Positions 24,382-32,187 of a stretch of DNA of 64,000 nt are shown here, piece by piece (positions within the stretch are counted from its first letter, which is position 1; every line of letters starts with the position of its first letter). The DNA comes from Macrolepiota albuminosa. Lineage: Eukaryota > Basidiomycota > Agaricomycetes > Agaricales > Agaricaceae. The stretch is taken from positions 434,001 through 498,000 of the forward strand of contig JAMWFC010000070.1 of the NCBI GenBank assembly GCA_027475525.1. Reading direction: 5' to 3'. The position numbers and the translations under genes were made by a program. Under the pieces are notes generated by a model. It had not been told where the DNA came from. It did not search any database and worked only from the letters and a program-made list of their open reading frames with translations.

Positions 24382-25652
24382 ATGGATTTCACGTTTGGGG
24401 GGAAGTATCGTCTGGAAGAAGAGATTGCCAACGGTGGTTGCGGTACGCGTCGTTGGCTTATTGGCATCGTTTTATTAATTCCTTTGTAGGCACCGTCTTC
24501 CTAGGGGTCCACACTATCGCTGGAAAGGAGGTCGCGATCAAGTTGGAGCCAGCAATAACCAAGAAGAGTAGCACGAATAGCCCACTACGGCAGGAGTCGA
24601 AAATTTACAAAACGCTCATGGGTGGGACAGGTGTACCTTGGATCATGTGGTCAGGGCGACAAGGTGACTACAATGTTATGGTCATTGATCTGCTGGGCCC
24701 GTCGTTGGAGGATCTTTTCAAAATGTATAATCGTCATTTTTCTTTGAAAACCGTTCTACTTCTCACTGATCAACTCGTAAGTCGTATCATTACTCCCCTG
24801 TTACCTTTATCTTCACCTCTAAACCCTACAGATTTCTCGCATCGAATTCATACATTCCAATTCACTTCTACACCGTGATATCAAACCTGCCAACTTTGTC
24901 ATGGGCACAGGAAAAGCCGCACATATGGTCAATGTGATTGACTTCGGGCTCGCTAAAAAATTCCGTGACCCGAAAACATCGAACCATATACCCTACAAAC
25001 AGGATGATTTTCATGGCGTTGGAACCTCACTTTTTGCCGCAATCAATACTCACCTTGGTGTTGGTAAGTTTTTTTTCCATTCATGTCACCTTTTCCCAAA
25101 ATTCCTGCTACTTATTCTCACGCTTATTCTACAGAATCATCCCGAAGGGATGACCTGGAATCCCTCGCCTACATGCTCATCTACTTCTTGCGAGGAACAT
25201 TACCATGGAGGAAGTTAAGGGCACCCAATGCGCCTCCGCCACCAGTTTCCCCAACAACTTCTAACCCAAGTCCACCTTCTCCAATACCCCCTCATCAGTA
25301 CAACCCTGTTTCTGTCACATGGGATCTCATACGTGATGCCAAACTTGACGCAGAGCCCTCATTAACGGTCGGTCTTCCGGAAGAGTTTGAAATCCTGTAT
25401 AAGTATGCGCGAGGACTCGAATTTGACGACCTGCCGGATTATGAAGGCCTGCGAAATCTTTTCCGCGGACTTGCGGCCAAAATTGGAGTGGACTATGATG
25501 GCGTTTATGATTGGACTTTGCCCAAAACCGCTGGTGGTCGGTCGCATGGAGGACGAAGTGTCAGTGAAGGACATGCAGCGTCTACCCGTCGATTTTGTGA
25601 AGCATGTAACCAGCTTAAGGGTGGAGTCAAGAAGAAACAGGAGTGGAGGTAG
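24382..25652 (+). CDS. Casein kinase 1 family Ser/Thr kinase
   Basis: Exons 24382-24442, 24490-24776, 24832-25063 and 25135-25652 give a 365-aa protein. The kinase motifs are a glycine loop (NGGCGTVFLG), VAIKLEP with the ATP lysine, catalytic [11 protein letters not shown], the metal-binding IDFGLAKKF, and the CK1-type segment [20 protein letters not shown] in place of APE. The canonical CK1 SIN motif reads AIN here. A proline-rich insertion ([20 protein letters not shown]) sits in the C lobe, and the tail is basic ([10 protein letters not shown]). There is no C-terminal CC prenylation motif of the Yck type, so a cytosolic or nuclear kinase is more likely. CK1 enzymes phosphorylate primed or acidic substrates; which pathway this one serves cannot be read from sequence. 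A further open frame follows at 25691-25885 and might be an alternative 3' exon. Confidence 0.92.
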
Positions 25653-26470
25653 AGCTTGCAATGCTCGAGCATTGTGGCTCTCAGTTGTAAGTGCATGGTT
25701 GGAATTATGACGACTCTGTTAATAGACGCAACTCTCGCAGTGGTTTATCACCGAGTGAGGCCCGTTCACTCTATGTGGCCTCAATGCAGCGGATGGCGCC
25801 CATCTGCTTTGCGCAAAGTGAAGCCGCCGTGCATCCTTACCTCATTTCTGGAGCCTTGGGAATTTTCAATTGTGACAAATTGTGACAGTCTGCATCGTCT
25901 GATGCATACTTTGGTTCCTGCTTCAACTTATCTTCATCTTTAACGCATTGGAAAAGTTCTAACGGCTTCCCGTTTTAATTGTTGGTTAATCACTCGCATG
26001 GTAATCTACCCTCCTTGCTCTTCGAAGCAGTCTCCCCATTTTGCTGTCGGTCTATCGCAGGGTTTTGGTGCTCAATGTTCTTTGTAAGTTGTGGTTTCAT
26101 ATCGCTGGTTAGTTGGTAACGGTAGACCAATTCAAATTTTAGAAGATAATCAGGACCCATTTTTGTGAAGCGTCCGGCTCATTTTCAATCGGCTGTTCTG
26201 CGTTACAGCTGCTGTTCTTGCTTTTCACTTACTATTGTAACAGTTCACACGTCACTTACATATTACTTGCACTTGCACACCTTTTTAATGAACAAGATCT
26301 TGTACTTGTCCACATGCCGACGAGCGTGATGATGTAATTACATAATTCCCATACCTAGAACGTGAATTTCCATGTTTTGAATGTTTTGATCAGTGTTGGT
26401 GAGAATCTCGAGACTATGAGACGCGGAGGTTGAATTCCTCTCTCATTCTACATACCACCACCTTTACCTT
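25653..26470. other. Intergenic between casein kinase 1 and EAF3
   Basis: A short open frame at 25691-25885, starting MHGWNYDDSVNRRNS, could be an alternative last exon of the kinase, but no splice joint keeps it in frame. The rest, up to the EAF3 ATG, shows nothing recognisable. Confidence 0.4.
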
Positions 26471-27811
26471 ATGTCGGCCTCGTCCTCAACCGCGGTCACT
26501 TTTGCGCAGAACGAACGCGTCCTTTGTTATCATGGTCCTCTGATTTATGAGGCGAAAGTGCTCAAGGTCGAGAACTTTACTGAAGCAAATACGGTTACAG
26601 GTGCTCTTGGCCCACATTGTTTTGTGCACTACAAAGGCTGGAAACAGACGTGAGTAGTCAAGCCAATTCAATGAGTCCATAGAGCAGACACGTTGCTCGC
26701 TCCTGGTTCTGGCTTCCCAGACTGACCTTGGTTGTGCTAGGTGGGATGAATGGGTTCCCCACTCTCGTTTATTGAAGTACAACGAAACCAATATCGAACT
26801 ACAGAAGTCTCTGCAAAAAAGCAATGCACATGCATCAGCATCTGGTGGTTCGTCGTCGCGTGGACCTAAAACAGGTCCGAGGGAAGGTACAGGTGGTGCA
26901 CGGGGTGGAACGCGCAAGGACGGGACACGAGGAACAAAGCGCGGCAGGGACGAGGTGCGTTCAGTCGTATTCCCTTCGCGGTATTATTTTTTGAAGTGTT
27001 CGATTGTCAACAGGATGATAGCAACAGAAAACCTGAGCTAAAACTTAATCTTCCCGAAATTCTCAAAGTTGTCCTGGTTGATGACTGGGAAGCCGTGACT
27101 AAAAATCAGCAAGTACGGGATCGTTGTGTTCAAAAGTTGCTCTAAAAATCAACCATCCTCATGATTAGCTCGTAACACTTCCACGAGATCCAACTGTTGT
27201 CGACCTTCTCGATGAATTTTCCGCATACGTAGTGAAGACAAAGCCAGCACAGTACGGTCCACTTCTCTTACATGTGTAACTCGAATTGATGTCACCGACG
27301 CATCTTTCTTACGACAACAGCCTACGAGATCCTGTCCTGTTGACTCCAAGCATTGTCTCAGGATTGATAGTCTACTTTGACCGGTCTCTAGGCGCGAACC
27401 TACTCTACCGCTTTGAACGTCCTCAATTCGCTGAAGTACGACGTCAGTACAAGACTGGACAACAAGTTATCATTGGTCAGGAAAAAGAACCGAGCGCGGT
27501 ATACGGTGCAGAACATTTGTTGCGAATGTTAGGTTGGTCATTAATCATCTCCTGATCCTGTTCTCGATAACCTGTATCGTCGGTCCACAAGTGAGCTTGC
27601 CTGGCATGATCGCTAGTTCAAGTTTGGATTCCGAGTCCGTGGCACTCGTACGAGATTATGTGAATGAGTTGTTGGCGTACGTTAACTTTTTGTTGCATGT
27701 TTCTGTTTTGTTAATCTATTGTTCAGATGGATGGCTAAGGAACGGTTGCGAATATTCCAAGCGGAATACGAGCAGACAAGCATTCAATATCAAAACATCT
27801 CTAGGTCGTGA
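26471..27811 (+). CDS. EAF3: MRG15/EAF3 chromatin protein (chromo-barrel and MRG domain)
   Basis: EAF3 is shared by the NuA4 acetyltransferase and the Rpd3S deacetylase and binds H3K36-methylated nucleosomes. Seven exons (26471-26649, 26741-26954, 27014-27112, 27169-27251, 27321-27532, 27592-27676, 27727-27811) give 318 aa in frame. The N-terminal chromo-barrel has VLCYHGPLIYEAKVLKVEN, then CFVHYKGWKQTWDEWVPHSR. A Gly/Ser/Arg-rich linker with GTKRGRDE follows. The MRG domain starts at KLNLPEILKVVLVDDWE, includes LPRDPTVVDLLDEF and LLYRFERPQF, and ends WMAKERLRIFQAEYEQ near the C terminus. Every intron is short with regular GT-AG borders. The gene is intact. Confidence 0.95.
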
Positions 27812-28145
27812 TCGCCTCTTCTATCCTTCTTGTACCACTTCGTAATTTATCATCTTTCTTTCTTGCCATCTAATTATGCAGATGTTACATTCAGGATTTG
27901 GACACTATTGATGAAAACTTCGACTCCTTTTGACATTCACAAGATCATAGAAGATGAGGATGACCTGGATATACAGCCACGAATCGAAGATACGATAAGC
28001 CATCCAAAGTCTCATCTCATCTCAAACTCGACTTTCTGAGGAACTCTTCCATTGTGCAGTCAATTATACACTTTTGACGAGCACCTCTTGACAAGCTCAG
28101 TCGATTAGGGGCTTTTCTTCTTTTTCTTACCTTTCACTCTATTTT
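27812..28145. other. Intergenic downstream of EAF3
   Basis: A plus-strand frame at 27830-28039 is open but unrecognised. The stretch holds the EAF3 3' UTR and, on the opposite strand, the sequence just after the unidentified fragment at 28146-28510. Confidence 0.4.
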
Positions 28146-28510
28146 TTTTTACTTTTCTGTTGCTTACTTTTGGCCCAGACGCCGCCGAGCTGTGGATAGG
28201 TGACACTCATGGATGGAAGTGACGACATAGGCACTGGCCTTGCGGCATAATTCCACTATTGAGCTCCATAAGCTTTGGGATCATATGCAGACGTAGTCGG
28301 AAACTGCCTGTACAAGCACATCCGTTGGTGCATGTTGAGGTCATGCGAGAACAGGTACAGCACGGCATTTTCAGAAATCAATACGAGTTACCATGAAGCG
28401 AAGTGGGGTTGAGCAAATTTGAGGCCGAAAAGTGTTTACCGCCAAAGCAGCACGCCCACCTTCATGCGACAGATGGTAGTCGAAAGAGTCTAAGTAGAAC
28501 AAATTCTAAC
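28146..28510 (-). pseudogene. Possible C-terminal remnant of an unidentified gene
   Basis: The minus strand shows two open stretches that look coding. One reads LDSFDYHLSHEGGRAALA and is followed by a gtaaac donor (about 28448-28510). The other runs through AYDPKAYGAQ, an in-frame TAG, then WNYAARPVPMSSLPSMSV and a lysine-rich end (KSKQQKSKKK). The TAG could be a CAG changed by a C-to-T transition. I do not recognise the protein. The upstream part would lie in the AT-rich repeat border from 28,540 on, so the gene may have been cut by repeat insertion. It could equally be noncoding. Confidence 0.25.
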
Positions 28511-28539
28511 CATTAAATTACAGTTTACGTAATCTCCTT

Positions 28540-28862
28540 TCAGGTGTGATCTATATAGAATGGGACAAGGCCTGGGAATTGATCTGATTAGTCACTTTTG
28601 ACAGTTTCTGACTAAGGCTGACACATACTTCCTTTTTTGACTGCTTTTTGGTAGATGTGTGTATAAAATGCTTAGAAATTTGAAAGAAAATCACCAAAAA
28701 TCAGGAAAAATTCAAAGGCTACTGATACACTGATTTGAGTTTTTTGGAGATTTATAAATGCTTAATAAAATCTGAAAAATTCAAGAAAAATTCAATTTAG
28801 CTTACAATAATGCTCTGAGAGTTGAGGAAAACTGGGATTGAGCATTGAGTTGTGAAATACCG
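28540..28862. repeat. AT-rich repeat border, diverged copy of 29,115-29,300
   Basis: The stretch with TCTATATAGAATG...GACAA...GACTAAGGCTGACA at about 28550-28640 is a diverged relative of the centre of the inverted-repeat element at 29115-29300. No coding potential was seen. Confidence 0.45.
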
Positions 28863-28954
28863 AGGCCTTAACCGAACGAAGTGAGGTTGAGGCTGGGATT
28901 GAGCACTGAGTTCTCTATACATACTTGGAGCCCTAACCGAACGAAGTGAGGTTA

Positions 28955-29108
28955 GGGTGGAGGCTTAGTTGGGGGGGGTTTGGGGGCGAAGCCCCCAACG
29001 AGCTACGAAATTCGTGCCAAAGGCACGAATCGGGTGGAGGCTTAGTTGGGGGGGGTTTGGGGGCGAAGCCCCCAACGAGCTACGAAATTCGTGCCAAAGG
29101 CACGAATC
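28955..29108. repeat. 77-bp tandem duplication, hairpin element
   Basis: Copies start at 28955 and 29032 in the left arm of the inverted-repeat element; the right arm has the segment once. Confidence 0.9.
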
Positions 29109-29147
29109 GTAGCTCGTCTATATAGAATGCGACAACTTTTGTGGGAA

Positions 29148-29301
29148 TTTGATGTGATGACTAAAAATTTGTCAGCTGAGTCATCAATGACTAAGGCTGA
29201 CAAATAGTTGTCTTTTTGGTCTGTTTTGATGTGATGACTAAAAATTTGTCAGCTGAGTCATCAATGACTAAGGCTGACAAATAGTTGTCTTTTTGGTCTG
29301 T
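29148..29301. repeat. 77-bp tandem duplication, hairpin element centre
   Basis: Copies start at 29148 and 29225 in the AT-rich centre of the element. Confidence 0.9.
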
Positions 29302-29532
29302 TTTGAATAAACGAGCTACGATTCGTGCCTTCGGCACGAATTTCGTAGCTCGTTGGGGGCTTCGCCCCCAAACCCCCCCCAACTAAGCCTCCACCCTAAC
29401 CTCACTTCGTTCGGTTAGGGCTCCAAGTATGTATAAGTAACTTAGCCTCCACCCCAACCTCACTTCGTTCGGTTAGGGCTCCAAGTATGTATATAAGTAA
29501 CTCAGCCTTCACCCCAACCTCACTTTGTTCGG

Positions 29533-30479
29533 TGATGACGCCCAAAGTTTGGTCAGTAACAAATGTAACTAAAGTGTTACCGTACCAAGAGTTTGCGTTG
29601 GGCGCGCTATAAGTGATTTGAGGAGTCCTGGGCAGGTCCCAGAGAACGCGCCTGTGAAAAAGAGGAAAATCGGTAACGGGGTCGGCAAGTGTCAAGCGCT
29701 AAGGTAAAGCGCCTAAGAAAAGAGCGGTAAGTGAACACGGCAAGGTCAACGGCAAGAGCACGGTAAGCTTAGCGAGATCTAAGCGTCGATAATGCCTGCC
29801 GTAGTTGCAAGGCGCGAATAAGTCGAAGTTTAGCGAGAGTCTGCAACTGCCGACGAGTTCGACGTTGCCGACCGTAAATGAGCTCTAGAGCGTAAGAGAG
29901 AGACTGAGGAAAGGGGGAAAACTCTGGTCTATTCGTCTGATGTTTATGGACAAGTCGGTAAGTACTATATATACTACAAGGAGTTCACCGTCGCCAGTGA
30001 CCAACCATCGCCAAAGTGCGGTAAACTGGAAAATTTCATAGGGGTAGCTCCAACGGTTTCAGATCCCTACCGTCCATTCAAGAGCCTTAGCGACGCCAGG
30101 CGACAGATCGCGAAGCTAAACCATCACTCCATCACCCTTCTGTCTGTCCAAAGTGCTTAGCGATGTCAGGCGCCGAATCGAGGTGCTAAGCGATGTCAGA
30201 CGCCAAGGTCAAACGCCAAGCTGTCCGTCAGTTTTTGATAGATCATCAAGCTTCTTGCTAAGCACTGTTGTCAGTGGCTGATGCCATCTGTCAGTTGTCT
30301 TTCTGTCTGCCGATCGGCGCTATCACTGATTGGATCTGCTTCTTGCCGTGCGCGGCCGTCAGAAATGGCTTAAAATAGGTAGAACGCGTGCGCTAAGTTC
30401 GGGACGAGTGCGGCAAGGTTTCCAGAGCCGGTGCCGAGCCTGCCGTTGATGCGCCTAACCTGTATAGGGTCCTATCATC
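29533..30479 (-). repeat. 3' LTR of element B
   Basis: The repeat begins TGATGACGCCCAAAG and ends CCTATCATC. The same first 187 bp recur at 63814-64000 with two C/T differences. The termini TGATGA...TCATC are inverted repeats, the same as in the related solo LTR D. It interrupts the hairpin-rich repeat to its left. Confidence 0.85.
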
Positions 30480-30492
30480 TCCCCCCAACTGA
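30480..30492 (-). other. Polypurine tract of element B
   Basis: On the minus strand the purine-rich stretch GTTGGGGGGAGA directly precedes the 3' LTR, where plus-strand DNA synthesis is primed in LTR retrotransposons. It confirms that B is oriented on the minus strand. Confidence 0.7.
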
Positions 30493-30646
30493 AAAATTGA
30501 CTGTCCTCAGTCACCAAATAAGGCTACCGTTACCGCTTTTGTGACCAGTGGTCCGTGCGTTCTTGAGATTTGGTTTATAGTCCTGGCACATGAGTGTGGA
30601 CTTCGTTTCTTCTCCCCATTTTTACCTGGCGCTCAATAATATTAAA

Positions 30647-31798
30647 ATGTCTTTCCGCATTCCAACTCCGCCCCCCGTTCCCTCTCGCGAGGCTCAAGAC
30701 GCTGCCTCTTCCTATATCGCCAAGGCCAACAACTTTATCAAGCGCATCGAGGGTGTGGGTCTCGCGAGGCTCAAGACGCTGCCTCTTCCTATATCGCCAA
30801 GGCCAACAACTTTATCAAGCGCATCGAGGGTGTGGGCGCGGAGGCGCCTTCAAACTTGGTAATCGCGGTAATGAAGTTGTTGGAGCGCTGGTACGAAGTT
30901 CGTGTCCTTGGCGTAGGCTGGGACAAGGAGATCGAAGTGCGGGAGTGGTGCCGAGCGCGGTACGTTGATAATCTGGGGTCTGAGTGGCTGGGTCCCTTCT
31001 CTCGCTTTGTAAGTTTTTATGATTGCTTGCCGCGTCGCTAGCTAACTGATTCCCTAGGCGCCTCCTCCCGTTCCAACCATTGAGGACGAACTGGAGGACA
31101 TCCTCTCTGGCGCCTTGCCAATGACGGTAAGCGCGCCAGCGCCTGAGTGAGTATCTCTAACTGTACTTTCTAACTTAGCTGTGGTCTGATCTATCTCCTC
31201 ACAGCAAGCAAGAGGTGTTGGCGCCTCTCGCCAACCTGCAGGTCGATGCAGAGATGGCGGCAATTCGTGAGAGTGTGCTGGAAGAGGCCTCCCGTGACGC
31301 CAAGGAGAGGACCAAGGCATTGGAGGAGCGAGAGGTCATTGGCGAGTCCCTGGTTGCTAGCGAGAAGTCGCCAGTTGCCAGGAGGCAGATGTCTGATGTG
31401 AAGGATTCCAACGCCGGTAGTGCCCAGAGCCCAGCACTGCCGGCAAGCAAATCGGGCTCTCCGGTCAAGCCTGGCAAGACTTTGAAAAAGAAGGTAAGTT
31501 TGAGGGTTCTTACCGCTGGCGACTTCTGCTTATCCCACTCTCAGTCTCGTAAGGCTGCCGCCCCTCGTTACACGGTAAGTTCGTTGCGCCAAGGTACTTT
31601 CCCTGCTAACCAACCAGTTGACAGGCGCCAACGCAAACTTCCTTTAGCGACGCAGAGCTGAAGGGTTTGTTGGTGGCAAGACGAGATGAGGCGGTTTTGG
31701 ATGGAGGAATGGAGGCGGGGGTGGTCTTGCCGGAGATGAAGGACAAGAGGACGGCAAGTCCAAAGGCAAGACGGGAGTTTAAGGATTCCCAGGGGGCG
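30647..31798 (+). CDS. Antisense accessory gene of element B, exons 1-5
   Basis: This gene runs opposite to B's gag-pol, between the integrase and the 3' LTR. Exons are 30647-31008, 31058-31146, 31205-31493, 31545-31574 and 31625-31798, joined by introns with gtaagt/gtgagt donors and cag/tag acceptors. The start MSFRIPTPPPVPSREAQ is followed by a helical region, a proline-rich segment, a glutamate/arginine-rich likely coiled coil (EEASRDAKERTKALEERE) and basic stretches. A 77-bp duplication (30683-30836) must be collapsed for exon 1 to stay in phase 0. After exon 5 the donor GTAAGC is followed at once by the LTR of element C, whose target duplication is the TAAGC of that donor. The gene continues at 42927. 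The function is unknown; see the cysteine cluster in the next part. Confidence 0.65.
30683..30836. repeat. 77-bp tandem duplication, B accessory gene exon 1
   Basis: Copies start at 30683 and 30760. Collapse makes exon 1 exactly 95 codons. Confidence 0.92.
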
Positions 31799-31804
31799 GT
31801 AAGC

Positions 31805-31995
31805 TGAAACAAAGTCAAGTATATGGATAGCCTTACGGTCACACCAACAGAACCAGATCGATCTTCGATTCTAGTACTACGAGTATGACAGTAAAATTGG
31901 CTGCCTTACATAAGGCAGCCAGCATGTATGTAGAGTAATAATAATTAATTAATATAAGTGTATATTAATTAATTAACTAAGTATAATATGTTACA
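31805..31995 (-). repeat. 3' LTR of element C
   Basis: 191 bp, TG...CA on the plus strand, same as 42688-42878. It contains a near-perfect palindrome with 10-bp arms (GGCTGCCTTA/TAAGGCAGCC, about 31898-31919) and an AT-rich TTAATTAATTAA segment. Confidence 0.9.
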
Positions 31996-32030
31996 TGCCC
32001 CCCTTTGAGACTGGTAACCAGTCTCGATGT
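31996..32030 (-). other. Polypurine tract and palindrome next to C 3' LTR
   Basis: Minus-strand AAAGGGGGGCA abuts the LTR and fits a polypurine tract. Beside it is a palindrome with 9-bp arms (GAGACTGGT/ACCAGTCTC, about 32007-32026). Confidence 0.55.
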
Positions 32031-32187
32031 AAGGAGGGACACTTTTTTGTCCGGGTCACTAATTAAGTCAATGTGGAGGAATGCTGGTCCTCCACGGCTC
32101 GAAAATGTCCAAGTCATCTGTCAAAAAATACAACGCCGACGTTAACCGACAGTATGAATTGAAAAGGAGATGAGCCGCCTACGAAAT

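Larger units (their letters stand above)
28863..29532. repeat. Inverted-repeat, hairpin-rich element (MITE-like), cut by element B
   Basis: The left arm (28863-29110) and right arm (about 29310-29532) are inverted copies. Each contains the unit AACCGAACGAAGTGAGGTT, a run of G/C, the hairpin GGGGGCGAAGCCCCC and a second hairpin around CGTGCC/GGCACG. The right arm version reads CGTGCCTTCGGCACG, a stem closed by C(TTCG)G. The outer right arm repeats a 58-60-bp unit nearly three times (29400-29520). The centre is AT-rich and noncoding. Two 77-bp duplications (28955, 29148) inflate it. The right end is interrupted by the LTR of element B at 29533. No transposase ORF is present, so it is a non-autonomous element or a satellite-like structure. 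Confidence 0.6.

Noticed and set aside
29400..29520. 58-60-bp repeats in the hairpin element as more assembly overlaps
   Set aside because: Their period is not 77 and the units differ from each other, so they are genuine repeats.
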